Notes under the pieces: generated by a model
Database searches by the model: none
Seen by the model: only the letters and a program-made list of their open reading frames with translations
Told to the model about the DNA's origin: nothing
Position numbers and translations under genes: made by a program
Part shown: positions 1-8,728 of the stretch, piece by piece
Numbering within the stretch: the first letter of the stretch is position 1
Layout: each line of letters begins with the position of its first letter
Assembly: GCF_015240065.1 (NCBI RefSeq)
Contig: NZ_CP060506.1
Location: 1,426,001-1,490,000, forward strand
DNA: 64,000 nt
Reading direction: 5' to 3'
Source: Nanchangia anserum
Lineage (GTDB): Bacteria; Actinomycetota; Actinomycetes; Actinomycetales; Actinomycetaceae

Positions 1-106
1 AGGTTGGTGCCGGTGCCAGCCTCGACGGCCTGTTCCCCGTGTCCACCGACGAGTGGAAGGCCCGCTACGAGGAGTGGCTGGCCGCCAACCCCTGCCCACC
101 CCCTGA
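1..106 (+). CDS. 3' end of an unidentified gene upstream of hpaE (partial, probable indel)
   Basis: Only the last ~30 codons are in the window. Codons starting at position 3 read a plausible C-terminus with the stretch LFPVSTDEWKARYEEWLAAN. As written, that frame runs on to a TGA at 219-221, 89 bp inside hpaE, through arginine- and proline-rich residues that look like out-of-frame translation. One missing base in the C-rich stretch near 91-103 would give ...NPLPTP and a stop at 104-106, leaving a normal 26-bp gap with the hpaE ribosome binding site in it. I therefore end the gene at 106 and suspect a deletion. The family is not recognised from so short a tail. Its place directly before hpaE suggests another gene of the same catabolic operon. 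Confidence 0.5.
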   Translation, partial: GWCRCQPRRPVPRVHRRVEGPLRGVAGRQPLPTP

Positions 107-132
107 TCCAGGAACCGACCGAAGGAGAGATC

Positions 133-1664
133 ATGAGCGAGGCAACCGACCTCCTGTCCGACCACATTCAGCACTACATTGGTGCCCACCACGTCGATTC
201 CGCGGATGGCGACACGTTTGACGTTATCGATCCGACGACGAACGCCGCCTATATTTCCTGCGCTTCCGGCAAGGCCGCCGACATCGATGCCGCCGTCGCG
301 GCGGCCCGCGAGGCGTTCGATCATGGGCCGTGGCCCACGATGCAGCCGCGTGAGCGCGCCCGCGTGCTTTACGCGATCGCCGACGAGGTCGAGAAGGTGC
401 ACGCGAAGCTCGCGGCCCTAGAGAGCTTTGACTCCGGGCTGCCGATCCGCCAGGCCAAGGGGCAGGCGAATCGGGCGGCGGAGAATTTCCGCTTCTTCGC
501 CGACCTCATCGTCGCCCAGCGCGACGAGACCTACAAGATGCCGGGGCGCCAGATCAACTACGTCAACCGCAAGCCCAAGGGCGTGGCGGGCCTCATCACG
601 CCGTGGAACACGCCGTTCATGCAGGAGTCGTGGAAGCTCGCCCCGGCCCTGGCCTCGGGATGCACCGTCGTTCTCAAGCCCGCGGAGTTCACTCCGGCCT
701 CGGCGTCGCTGTGGCCGGGAATCTTCGAGCGCGCCGGCGTGCCCGAGGGCGTCTTTAACCTCGTCAACGGTTTCGGCGAGACCGCGGGCGACGCCCTCGT
801 CAAGCACCCGGATGTCAACCTCATTTCCTTCACCGGTGAGGCCGCAACGGGCCGGGTCATCTTCGCCAACTGCGCGCCGACGATGAAGGCGATGTCGATG
901 GAGCTGGGTGGGAAGTCCCCCGCCGTCATCTTCGCCGATGCCGATGTTGACCAGGCGCTGGATTCGACGCTGTTCGGCGTGTTTTCGCTCAACGGCGAGC
1001 GCTGCACGGCGTCGTCACGCATCCTCGTGGAGCGGCCGATCTACGACCGTTTCGTCGAGGCCTACGCGGAGCGGGCACGCAAGATCAAGGTTGGCCCGCC
1101 CTCGGACCCCGATACCGAGATCGGCGCGCTGGTCCATCCCGAGCACTACGACAAGGTCATGTCCTACATCGAGATCGGCAAGGAAGAGGCGCGCCTGGTC
1201 GCCGGCGGCTCCCGCCCGGCCGGCCTCGAGGAGGGCAACTACCTCGAGGCTACCGTCTTCGCCGACGTCGCCCCCACGGCGCGGATTTTCCAGGAGGAGA
1301 TCTTCGGCCCCGTCGTATGCATCACCCCGTTCGATACCGACGAGGAGGCCCTGGCCCTGGCCAACGGCGTTGACTACGGCCTAGCCGCCTACGTGTGGAC
1401 GAGCGACGTCACCCGCGCTCACCTGTTCTCCCACGCTATCGAGGCGGGCATGGTGTGGGTGAACTCCCACAACGTCCGCGACCTGCGCACCCCGTTTGGG
1501 GGCGTGAAGGCCTCTGGCCTGGGCCACGAGGGCGGCTACCGCTCCCTCGATTTCTATTCCGACCAGCAGGCCGTGCACATCCGCCTCGGCGACGTCCACA
1601 CACCCGCTTTGGGGCGACGGGCTACGCCGACAACGACCTCGGCCTGGGCGGCCCGTCCGCATGA
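133..1664 (+). CDS. hpaE: 5-carboxymethyl-2-hydroxymuconate semialdehyde dehydrogenase (C-terminal frameshift)
   Basis: A cytoplasmic NAD-dependent aldehyde dehydrogenase that oxidises the semialdehyde made by HpaD in homoprotocatechuate degradation. The start is ATG 133 (MSEATDLL) after GAAGGAGAG; the open frame further upstream is artefactual. ALDH hallmarks are present: general base Glu257 in MELGGKSP and catalytic Cys291 in NGERCTASS, with a PWNTP motif earlier. The C-terminus is broken. As written the frame passes DVHTPALGRR into low-complexity sequence and stops at 1755, inside hpaD. Restoring one missing base near 1606 gives DVHTP.FGATGYADNDLG and a stop at 1662-1664, a normal ~510-residue enzyme. 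Assignment to HpaE rather than another semialdehyde dehydrogenase rests on the family-like ending and on hpaD following 83 bp later. Confidence 0.88.
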
Positions 1665-1747
1665 CCATCCGGGGCGCGGGCCCGCCGGGTCCGCGCCCCG
1701 CCCGCAGGCAGCTCACGTCCATATTCACAGCCAAAGGAGACTGAATC

Positions 1748-2827
1748 ATGAATGAACTTGGACCCATCCCCACGCCCGAAGCTCCCGCGCCCAACATTCT
1801 GCGCTGCGCCTACATGGAGATCGTCGTGTCCGACCTGGCGGCCTCGCGCGCCTTCTACGTCGACACCCTCGGTCTCGTTGTCACCAAGGAGACCGACGAC
1901 GCCCTGTACCTGCGCACGTTCGACGAGTTCATCCACCACAACCTCGTCTTGCGTGAGGGCCCGGTGCCTGCGATCGCGGCGTTCGCCTATCGCGTGCGTT
2001 CGCCCGAGGATGTCGACAAGGCCGAGGCTTACTACCGCGAGCTGGGATGTAAAACCCTGCGCAAGGCCGAGGGATTTGTCGACGGCATCGGTGACGCCGT
2101 GCGTGTTGAGGATCCCCTGGGCTTCCCGTACGAGTTCTTCTACGAGTGCGACCACGTCGAGCGCATGTGCTGGGACTACGACAAGCAGGGCCCTGGCGCG
2201 CTCGTGCGGTTGGACCACTTCAACCAGGTCTTCCCCGACGTCGTCAATGGCTCGAAGTACCTCGAAGACCTGGGATTCCGCCGCACCGAGGACATCAAGG
2301 ACGACGAGGACGTCACCTACGCGGCGTGGTTCGCCCGCAAGCACACCGTCCACGACACGGCTCTGACCGGCGGGGATGGCCCGCGCATGCACCACATCGC
2401 GTTCGCGACTCACGAGAAGCACAACATCCTTTACATCTGCGACAAGCTCGGGGCGCTGCGTCAGTCCGACGCCATCGAGCGCGGTCCGGGTCGCCACGGG
2501 GTGTCGAACGCCTTCTACCTCTACCTGCGTGATCCCGATGGACACCGCGTGGAGATCTACACCCAGGATTACTACACGGGCGATCCCGATAACCCGACGA
2601 TCACCTGGGATGTCCACGACAACCAGCGTCGCGACTGGTGGGGCCACCTCGTCGTGCCCTCGTGGTACCGCGACGCCTCGCTCGTTCTCGACCTCGAGGG
2701 CAACCCGCAGCCGCTGGTGGCGCGCCACGAGCCCAAGGAGCTCGACGTGACGATCGGCGCCGACGGCTTCTCCTACACCCGCAAGGGCGATACGGACAAG
2801 GGTTTCAAGGTCGGCATGCAGCTGTAA
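1748..2827 (+). CDS. hpaD: 3,4-dihydroxyphenylacetate (homoprotocatechuate) 2,3-dioxygenase
   Basis: A 359-residue type I (vicinal oxygen chelate) extradiol dioxygenase. It opens the homoprotocatechuate ring next to the hydroxyls using Fe(II) or Mn(II), giving 5-carboxymethyl-2-hydroxymuconate semialdehyde for HpaE. The metal triad is visible: His157 (RLDHFNQ), His216 (PRMHHIAF) and Glu269 (GHRVEIY). The second-sphere residues His202, His250 and Tyr259 are also present. All sit exactly two residues later than in the well-studied Brevibacterium fuscum enzyme (155/214/267 and 200/248/257, numbering from memory), and the length matches that actinobacterial subgroup. An AAAGGAGA ribosome site precedes ATG 1748. 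It belongs to the hpa operon; the GntR gene follows after 103 bp. The sequence does not settle iron versus manganese. Confidence 0.93.
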   Translation: MNELGPIPTPEAPAPNILRCAYMEIVVSDLAASRAFYVDTLGLVVTKETDDALYLRTFDEFIHHNLVLREGPVPAIAAFAYRVRSPEDVDKAEAYYRELGCKTLRKAEGFVDGIGDAVRVEDPLGFPYEFFYECDHVERMCWDYDKQGPGALVRLDHFNQVFPDVVNGSKYLEDLGFRRTEDIKDDEDVTYAAWFARKHTVHDTALTGGDGPRMHHIAFATHEKHNILYICDKLGALRQSDAIERGPGRHGVSNAFYLYLRDPDGHRVEIYTQDYYTGDPDNPTITWDVHDNQRRDWWGHLVVPSWYRDASLVLDLEGNPQPLVARHEPKELDVTIGADGFSYTRKGDTDKGFKVGMQL

Positions 2828-2868
2828 TCCGCGAGTGGGGCCCACCGGCGGCGATGTTTTGTACTGAC

Positions 2869-2883
2869 GCATACTCGCTATGC
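2869..2883 (+). promoter_or_regulatory. Perfect 5-5-5 dyad upstream of the GntR gene, possible operator
   Basis: GCATA-CTCGC-TATGC forms an inverted repeat about 50 bp before the GTG of the GntR regulator. A weak -10-like TATGCT overlaps its right arm, so a bound repressor would block the promoter. This is where an autoregulated FCD protein would be expected to bind. The call rests on symmetry and position only. Confidence 0.35.
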
Positions 2884-2930
2884 TTTAGACGACGCCGCCG
2901 CCGGGCGGGCCGATACTCAAGGAGGCAGCC

Positions 2931-3602
2931 GTGGCCGAATGCATCTCGAAGTCGCAGCGGGTGTATATGCATCTTCGGCAGGGCATCCTTGAGGGAAAAT
3001 ACGGTCCGGGATATCGCTTCGTTCTTGACCGCATTGCCCGCGACGAGGAGGTTTCTCCCGTGCCCGTGCGCGAGGCCGTGCGTCTGCTCGAGGCCGAGGG
3101 CCTCGTGACTTTTCAGCGCAACGTCGGCGCGGTCGTCTCATCTATCGACAAGGAAGACTACGCCGAGGTGATGGAATCTCTCGCCGTCCTTGAGGGGTAT
3201 GCGACAGCCCTTGCGCGGGATTACCTCAGCGACGATGATCTCGCCACCGCCGCACGCATCAACAACGAAATTCGCGACCGGATGACCTCGGCTTTCGATC
3301 CGCGTATTGTCACCGACCTCAATCAGCGTTTTCACCACACCTTGACGTCGGCGTGCGGGAATGGTCGCCTCATTGATCTGCTCGAACGTGAGTGGGACCG
3401 GGTGACAATTGTGCGCCGCGCGCAGTTCGTGTTCACGCCCACCCATTCGCTGCGATCTGTTGATGAACACGCCGAGATCATCGCGGCGATTCGGGCGCAG
3501 GCCTCGCGCAACCACATCGAGGAACTGGCTCGCCAGCACAAGCTACGGTCGCTGCGCGACTACATCACTACCGACCACTCGGCCACCGACTTCTCCGCGT
3601 AG
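2931..3602 (+). CDS. GntR family transcriptional regulator, FCD type
   Basis: A 223-residue one-component regulator. The N-terminal winged helix-turn-helix (~10-75) contains the typical VSPVPVREAVRLLEAEGLV helix pair. The C-terminal all-helical FCD ligand domain (~85-215) carries the expected metal/ligand histidines (RFHHTLTSACGN, and DEHAEIIAAI near the end). It starts at GTG 2931 after AAGGAGG. It lies between hpaD and the permease on the same strand, so a role as local regulator responding to an aromatic acid or pathway intermediate is likely. Dyads upstream of this gene and upstream of the permease could be its operators. The effector is not visible from sequence. Confidence 0.85.
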   Translation: MAECISKSQRVYMHLRQGILEGKYGPGYRFVLDRIARDEEVSPVPVREAVRLLEAEGLVTFQRNVGAVVSSIDKEDYAEVMESLAVLEGYATALARDYLSDDDLATAARINNEIRDRMTSAFDPRIVTDLNQRFHHTLTSACGNGRLIDLLEREWDRVTIVRRAQFVFTPTHSLRSVDEHAEIIAAIRAQASRNHIEELARQHKLRSLRDYITTDHSATDFSA

Positions 3603-3615
3603 GGACGTCGTTCCC

Positions 3616-3643
3616 TTGACATCGAGCGGTTCCTCTATACACT
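3616..3643 (+). promoter_or_regulatory. Sigma-70-type promoter for the MHS permease gene
   Basis: TTGACA (3616-3621), a 16-bp spacer and TACACT (3638-3643) lie ~65 bp before the permease ATG at 3708. The -35 is a perfect consensus and the -10 matches at four of six positions. It implies that the permease is transcribed separately from hpaED. Confidence 0.55.
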
Positions 3644-3646
3644 CAC

Positions 3647-3678
3647 CATATACGATTTCGTTTACGGTCTCGTATGTG
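3647..3678 (+). promoter_or_regulatory. Inverted repeat just downstream of the permease promoter, candidate GntR operator
   Basis: CATATACGA (3647-3655) and TCGTATGTG (3670-3678) form 9-bp arms with one mismatch and a 14-bp centre. They sit at about +1 to +30 relative to the predicted start point. The adjacent FCD regulator is the natural candidate to bind here. The arms share CATA with the dyad at 2869-2883, but that is weak evidence. Confidence 0.4.
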
Positions 3679-3707
3679 ACTCGCGGTCATCGTTGATAGG
3701 AGCCACC

Positions 3708-5135
3708 ATGACCACCCCAACGACCTCTACCCACCTCGTCCTCGATCCCCACAGGCGCGAAGATCGCAAAGTCGCGATCGCTACCCTCGTGGGCACGACG
3801 GTGGAGTGGTACGACTTTTTCATCTATTCCAACGCCGTCGCCCTCGTCTTTGGCCCGCTGTTTTTCGAGCCGCTGGCCCGCGACAACACCACCCTGGCCC
3901 AGGTCATCGGCTTCGCCACGGTGGGAATCAGCTTCTTCTTCCGGCCTCTGGGTGCCCTCGTCGCCGGCCACCTCGGCGACAAGATCGGTCGCAAGGCCAT
4001 GATGGTCGCCACCCTCATCCTCATGGGCGCGGCGACTCTCCTCATCGGGCTGTTACCGACTTACGCCACCATCGGGGTTGGCGCTCCCGTACTGCTCGTG
4101 GCGCTGCGGGTCCTCCAGGGCTTCGCCGCCGGGGGCGAGTGGGGCGGTGCCGCCCTCATGGCCGTCGAACACGCTCCCGCCGCCAAGCGCGGGTGGTTCG
4201 GCGGATTCCCGCAGGTAGGCGTTCCCCTCGGCATGCTCACAGCCACGGCCGTCCTCGCGATCGTCCACGCCGTCGCCCAAGATGGATTTGCGACATGGGG
4301 CTGGCGCGTGCCGTTCCTGCTGTCGATCGTCCTCATCGTCGTCGGCATGGCCATTCGCCTGGGGGTCTCCGAATCGCCGATCTTTGAGGAGGTCCGCAAG
4401 GACGACGAGCAACTGCGTCTGCCGATCGTTCAGCTCTTCCGCTTCAGCGGCAAGCAGGTCGTACTCGGGGCGTTGGCCTTCATGGGTAACGGCGTGGCCG
4501 GCTACATGGTCACCGGCGGCTACATCCTCGCCTACGCCTCGGGTTCGGGCGGCCTGGGGGTGAACGCCGACCACATGCTCTACCTCATCACGCTTGCCTC
4601 GGCGGCGTGGATCCTCACGACGCTGTTTGCCGCGCGGATCTCCGACAAGATTGGGCGCGTGCGCACCTACCAGATCGGCTTCGCACTTCAGCTGCTGTGG
4701 GTATTCCCCCTATTCCTCTTCGTCGACCGCGCCTCCATGGGGTGGATCGCCTGCGGGCTGCTGCCCCTGACGATCAGCCTGGGCCTGACCTACGGTCCCC
4801 AATCGGCACTGTTCGCCGAGATCTTCCCCGCGCGGGTGCGCTACTCGGGGGCGGGCATGGCCTACGCGATCGGCGCGATCCTCGGCGGCGCATTCGCGCC
4901 GATGATCGCGACCTCGCTCCAGGCGAGCTTCCACACGTCGATGGCCGTGTCGGCCTACCTGTTCATCTTCACCGCAGCGGGTCTCGCGGCGGTGTCCCTG
5001 CTCAAAGACCGCACGGGTCTGCCGTTGGGCCCGGAGGCCAACGACATTCCGGGCAACGCCGAGCTCGAGCAGGCCGTGCGCTCGCACACGGTCGCGGGTA
5101 CGAAGGCGACCTTCGAGCAGGGAGCGGGCTGGTAG
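3708..5135 (+). CDS. MFS transporter, metabolite:H+ symporter (MHS) family
   Basis: A 475-residue inner-membrane permease with twelve predicted transmembrane helices. MHS-subfamily signatures include TTVEWYDFFIYSNA at the N-terminus, the loop 2-3 motif GHLGDKIGRKAMM and the conserved RVLQGFAAGGEWGGA. The start is ATG 3708 with ATAGGAG upstream; an in-frame TTG at 3693 is less likely. Its position after hpaE-hpaD-gntR suggests proton-coupled uptake of 4-hydroxyphenylacetate, homoprotocatechuate or a related acid, since MHS members carry organic acids and osmolytes. The substrate is inferred from context. It has its own promoter and a strong terminator follows. Confidence 0.85.
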   Translation: MTTPTTSTHLVLDPHRREDRKVAIATLVGTTVEWYDFFIYSNAVALVFGPLFFEPLARDNTTLAQVIGFATVGISFFFRPLGALVAGHLGDKIGRKAMMVATLILMGAATLLIGLLPTYATIGVGAPVLLVALRVLQGFAAGGEWGGAALMAVEHAPAAKRGWFGGFPQVGVPLGMLTATAVLAIVHAVAQDGFATWGWRVPFLLSIVLIVVGMAIRLGVSESPIFEEVRKDDEQLRLPIVQLFRFSGKQVVLGALAFMGNGVAGYMVTGGYILAYASGSGGLGVNADHMLYLITLASAAWILTTLFAARISDKIGRVRTYQIGFALQLLWVFPLFLFVDRASMGWIACGLLPLTISLGLTYGPQSALFAEIFPARVRYSGAGMAYAIGAILGGAFAPMIATSLQASFHTSMAVSAYLFIFTAAGLAAVSLLKDRTGLPLGPEANDIPGNAELEQAVRSHTVAGTKATFEQGAGW

Positions 5136-5153
5136 TTCCCTCTCCCTTATACC

Positions 5154-5193
5154 GCGATGGCGCCCGGCCCCTTGAAGGGCCCGGCGCCATCGC
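5154..5193 (+). terminator. Rho-independent-type hairpin after the permease gene
   Basis: GCGATGGCGCC (from 5154) pairs with GGCGCCATCGC (to 5193), with additional GGGCC/GGCCC pairing around a TTGA loop. It lies between convergent genes (permease ending 5135, PASTA gene ending 5232) and may serve both. Confidence 0.65.
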
Positions 5194-5231
5194 TATATCT
5201 GAACAGCGTTCTGGTGTCTACCAGGTCGCTG

Positions 5232-6053
5232 TCAGTGCCAAGCGTCCCACTTGCTCACAGGCATATGCTCAACACTCGATTGCGACGCATCGATGAAAGT
5301 ATGTTCACCGTCATATGACTCGAAGTACACGCGGCACCTCATCACGATATAAGCGGTCTCGCCCTGTGCGTGAAGCTTCGCTTTAAACGCGAGTTCATAC
5401 TCCCACTGATGATCCTTAGAACGTTTCTCAGTCCATTTCGCGCTATCGGCGATCGGCTCACTGGTACTCACGCCCTGCTGCCAGCCGGTCAACAAATCAA
5501 CACATCGCTGATACCCTTCAACCTTGTCGATCTTCTGCAGTGGTGCCTTCTCCGCAGCCTCTGCGTCGGCTGCACGCTTCTTTGCTTCCGCCTTCTTGCG
5601 CTCCGCTTCCTCTGCAGCGCGCTTCTCCGCTTCAGCCTGCTTACGTTCTTCCGCCTCGGCTTGCGCCTTCAGCTTCGCCGCAGCTTCCTCATTCGGCTTC
5701 GCCGTCAAAGTGACCTTATTGACAGTCTTAATCGAGCGTCCAGAACGCGGATCCTGCCTGACAACCTCGTAGTCGCCATCTTCCAGATCGCGATTCTTGT
5801 CGACAAGATCGACCGAGACGTTGGTGAAACCCTCCGCTTTCAGAATCTCCTGAGCCTCGGGAACGGATTTTCCCACGACATCAGGAACCGTTTTCTCCGG
5901 AGAAAACAACGAAACGAGGAACCCCAGCACGCACAGAACCGCGACGATAATTCCGAGGATCCCATACCATCGCTTCCACCACGGTCTCTTTATCGAGCCT
6001 TCAGTCGAGGGGGGGGGAGAAACCTTGCCAAGAGAACGGGAACCAAACTTCAT
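5232..6053 (-). CDS. Membrane-anchored PASTA-domain protein with Lys/Glu/Ala coiled coil
   Basis: About 273 residues starting at MKFGSRSL (ATG 6051-6053; an in-frame ATG four codons upstream is possible). In order: a short basic cytoplasmic segment with a Ser/Pro run, one transmembrane helix (~25-48), a PASTA domain (~52-117, beginning EKTVPDVVGKSVPEAQ), a charged Ala/Glu/Lys coiled coil (~120-165), and a C-terminal domain with two cysteines that I do not recognise. PASTA domains bind muropeptides or beta-lactam-like ligands, usually on Ser/Thr kinases or penicillin-binding proteins; here there is neither. Base composition is clearly lower in GC than its neighbours. The Ser/Pro run is encoded by nine consecutive C residues (6009-6017), a slippage-prone tract. 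Function unknown. Confidence 0.7.
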   Translation of the reverse strand: MKFGSRSLGKVSPPPSTEGSIKRPWWKRWYGILGIIVAVLCVLGFLVSLFSPEKTVPDVVGKSVPEAQEILKAEGFTNVSVDLVDKNRDLEDGDYEVVRQDPRSGRSIKTVNKVTLTAKPNEEAAAKLKAQAEAEERKQAEAEKRAAEEAERKKAEAKKRAADAEAAEKAPLQKIDKVEGYQRCVDLLTGWQQGVSTSEPIADSAKWTEKRSKDHQWEYELAFKAKLHAQGETAYIVMRCRVYFESYDGEHTFIDASQSSVEHMPVSKWDAWH

Positions 6054-6092
6054 GTGACGAAGCATACCGCACGGAGTGGCCCGTGTGAGCGG

Positions 6093-6869
6093 CTATCCGC
6101 TGGGATGCGGCCTCAGCTGCGCGGGGTCGTCGCAGCGCTGAAGCGCCCGATGCAGCGCTGCGTCGTCGAGCGGGCGATGGGCGGCGAGCACGACGACATT
6201 GCCGGCCTTGCCCGGCGTCAGCGCGCGCCGGGTTCCCACCAAGCGCACCCACTCCAAGCCGGCCTCGCGGGCGCGATCGGCCTGTGCGCGCGCCGCGCCA
6301 ACTCCGCCGGTGGAATTGACCATGACGAGGCCATCCTCGGTGACGATGCGGGCGTAGTGAGCCCACGCCTGAGCATCGGCGAGGTCGATCGGACAGACAC
6401 CGGCGGCGAAGACGTCGCGAACGACCAGACGATAGCGGCGCGCCGGTGCCGCCACAATGGTGTCGCGGGCATCCTCGCAACGCAGCGACAGCGCGGGCTT
6501 CTTCGGCAGGTCGAACCAGGCGCGCACCGCGGCCACCATGTCGGGATCGATCTCGACGGCGACCTGGCGCGTATCGGGCCACCGACGAGCCCACGCCCGC
6601 GGCAGGGCGCAGCCGCAGCCACCCAAGTGAAGGGCGGCGCTACGCTCCCCCGCCGGCGTGTAGGCAACGCGGGCCGCGGCGTCCATGATCTGCATGTAGC
6701 CAAACGACAGGTGCGTGGGGTCGGAGAGATCGAGCGCCGAGGATGGGCGGCCGTCGATGTAGACCGTCGCCATGTTGCCCTCGCGCACGCACTCGATGCG
6801 CCCACACGCGGCATCGATGACGAGGGGATGCGCCTCGGTCTGTCGCGCACGTCGCACCCTGTGCCCCAC
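6093..6869 (-). CDS. Spermidine/spermine synthase-like methyltransferase-fold protein
   Basis: A 258-residue protein beginning at GTG 6869. It has the spermidine-synthase core: a beta-strand region (DLSDPTHLSFGYMQIM), a class I nucleotide-binding stretch (ALHLGGCGCALPRAWARR), an acidic ribose-binding strand end (VAVEIDPDMV) and a second acidic loop (VVRDVFAAGVCPIDL). Many actinobacteria carry such solitary proteins, annotated as spermidine synthase or fused MFS/spermidine synthase, with no proven polyamine role. No speD or speA lies nearby, so polyamine synthesis is not supported. It is divergent from the DUF885 gene, only 26 bp apart, so the two promoters must overlap. Confidence 0.7.
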   Translation of the reverse strand: MGHRVRRARQTEAHPLVIDAACGRIECVREGNMATVYIDGRPSSALDLSDPTHLSFGYMQIMDAAARVAYTPAGERSAALHLGGCGCALPRAWARRWPDTRQVAVEIDPDMVAAVRAWFDLPKKPALSLRCEDARDTIVAAPARRYRLVVRDVFAAGVCPIDLADAQAWAHYARIVTEDGLVMVNSTGGVGAARAQADRAREAGLEWVRLVGTRRALTPGKAGNVVVLAAHRPLDDAALHRALQRCDDPAQLRPHPSG

Positions 6870-6895
6870 GGCATCGCCTCACATAGATTAGGAAA

Positions 6896-8623
6896 ATGAC
6901 TACGCCACATCCTACGAAGGCCAGCGCGCTCGACGCGCGGGCGAACCGCTTTCACGACGACCAGCTGGCTCTCTCGCCAATCGCCCAGACCTTCGCGGGC
7001 ATCCACGACAACGACGACACATGGGACGATTTTTCGCCCGCACAGCTCGACCGCATCGCCGACCTGATCCACGACACGCTGCGCGACATCGACGCAATCG
7101 AGAAGGCCGAGGGCGGCTTCACCGGTGCCGACGCCGTCACGGCTGCCGCGATGCGCGATCGGCTCGGCCTTTCCCTCGAGTTTTACGACGCCACCGAGTG
7201 GCACGCCGAGCTGAACAACATCACCTCGCCGTTCCAGTCGCTGCGCGACACCTTCGCCCTCATGCCGACCGACACGGCGGCCGAGCGCGAGCGGCTGCGC
7301 GCCCGCATCGGTGCCCTGCCCCGCGCGCTTGAGCAGATGCGCGAACGGTTGAGCGCGGGACGCGAACGCGGCCTCGTCGCAGCGCAGCGCCAGGTCGAGG
7401 TCGTCGCCGCGCAGGCCGACGAGTTCGCCAAACCGGGCGGCTACCTCGACGAGCTGACCGCCCACGGCAACGGGGAGGAGGCGTGGAGCGACGCGGCAGC
7501 GCAGGCGCGACGGGGCCTGAGCGAGTTCTCGGCGTGGCTGCGCGGCGACCTCGCGCCCTCGGCGCCGACAGCCGATGCCGTCGGCCGCGAGCGCTACGAG
7601 CGTTTTTCCCACGAGTTCGTCGGTGCGCGGGTCGACCTCGTCGAGTCCTACGAGTGGGCGCTCAACCAGCTGGCCGGCCTCATCACCGAGCAGCAGAAGC
7701 TCGCGGCGGACCTGTATGGGGCGGGGACGAGCGTGGCCGAGGCGTATGAGCGCCTCAATGCCGATCCGGCTCGCCAGCTCCACGGTGCCGACGAGTTGCA
7801 GCGATGGATGCAGGGCTGGGCGGATCGGGCGCTCGATGAGGTGGGGCGCGATCTCGTCGACATCGACCCGCGCATGGGCACGATCGATTGCGTCATCGAT
7901 CCCGCGGGCACGGGCGGCATCTATTACCTGGCGCCGGCGGAGGATTTTTCGCGGCCGGGGCGGATGTGTTGGGCGGTGCCCGAGGGCGAGGACGTCTTTC
8001 ACACGTGGCAGGAGCTGACGACGGTGTTCCACGAGGGGGTGCCGGGACACCACCTCCAGATCGGTCAGGCGATGTGCGCGGGGCTGAACGCGTGGCGGGC
8101 GCAGGATTGCTGGCTGTCGGGGCACGGGGAAGGCTGGGCGCTCTATGCCGAGTCGCTGATGACCGAGCTGGGGTACGAGACGGAGGCCGGGGAGCGCATG
8201 GGCTATCTCGATTCCCAGCGGTTGCGCCTGGCCCGGGTGGCCCTCGATATCGGCGTTCACCTCGGACTTGAGGTGCCCGGCGCCGGACCGTGGGGAGATC
8301 TTCCCGTGGGGCAGCGATGGGATCGCGCCTACGCGTGGGAGTGGTTGCGGGCGAACGTCGCGATGGCCGAGAGGTTCTTGCGTTTCGAGCTGGATCGCTA
8401 TCTCGGATGGCCGGGTCAGGCGCCCAGCTACGCGCTCGGGCAGCGGTTCTGGCGTCAGCTGCGCGGGGACTATCTGCGCGCTGCCGGCGCCTGCGCCGAC
8501 CTGCCGGTGCGCGAGGCCGACGGGCGAGTGCACCCGCTGCATCGGCGCTTCCACACCGAGGCGTTGCGGCTGGGATCGCTGCCGCTCGACGTCATGCGCT
8601 CGGCGCTATTGGGCACCCTGTAA
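6896..8623 (+). CDS. DUF885 family protein, predicted zinc metallopeptidase
   Basis: A 575-residue protein whose catalytic motif VFHEGVPGHHLQ matches the DUF885 HExxH-like centre (HEGxPGHH); the downstream GHGEGWALYAE supplies a further conserved glutamate. The N-terminal ~330 residues are mostly helical, as in the family. No signal peptide is visible, so it is probably cytoplasmic. The family is distantly related to carboxypeptidase Taq/M32-type enzymes; substrates are generally unknown. The start is ATG 6896, in a 26-bp divergent intergenic region with no clear ribosome site, which suggests a very short leader or a leaderless message. Confidence 0.85.
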   Translation: MTTPHPTKASALDARANRFHDDQLALSPIAQTFAGIHDNDDTWDDFSPAQLDRIADLIHDTLRDIDAIEKAEGGFTGADAVTAAAMRDRLGLSLEFYDATEWHAELNNITSPFQSLRDTFALMPTDTAAERERLRARIGALPRALEQMRERLSAGRERGLVAAQRQVEVVAAQADEFAKPGGYLDELTAHGNGEEAWSDAAAQARRGLSEFSAWLRGDLAPSAPTADAVGRERYERFSHEFVGARVDLVESYEWALNQLAGLITEQQKLAADLYGAGTSVAEAYERLNADPARQLHGADELQRWMQGWADRALDEVGRDLVDIDPRMGTIDCVIDPAGTGGIYYLAPAEDFSRPGRMCWAVPEGEDVFHTWQELTTVFHEGVPGHHLQIGQAMCAGLNAWRAQDCWLSGHGEGWALYAESLMTELGYETEAGERMGYLDSQRLRLARVALDIGVHLGLEVPGAGPWGDLPVGQRWDRAYAWEWLRANVAMAERFLRFELDRYLGWPGQAPSYALGQRFWRQLRGDYLRAAGACADLPVREADGRVHPLHRRFHTEALRLGSLPLDVMRSALLGTL

Positions 8624-8652
8624 CACTCGGGTCGGGGTGGGGGTCTAAAGCG

Positions 8653-8681
8653 CTGACGTCGCAGGTCAGGGCCGCTACAGT
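8653..8681 (+). promoter_or_regulatory. Sigma-70-type promoter for the second MHS permease
   Basis: CTGACG (8653-8658), a 17-bp spacer and TACAGT (8676-8681) lie 48 bp upstream of the ATG at 8729. A hairpin-like dyad, GGGAC-ATAG-GTCCC (8693-8706), follows at about +5 to +18 and could be an operator or a leader hairpin. Confidence 0.5.
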
Positions 8682-8728
8682 GGAACCACCTAGGGACATA
8701 GGTCCCACGTACGTTCTTTGGAGGCCCC

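Noticed and set aside
4-132. N-terminal extension of hpaE back to position 4
   Set aside because: The extra residues are Pro/Arg/Ser-rich and unlike any ALDH. ATG 133 has a proper ribosome site and a family-like start.
6218-8554. 778-codon minus-strand frame across the spermidine-synthase-like and DUF885 genes
   Set aside because: It spans two real divergent genes in a non-coding frame and reads low-complexity Arg/Pro/His sequence.
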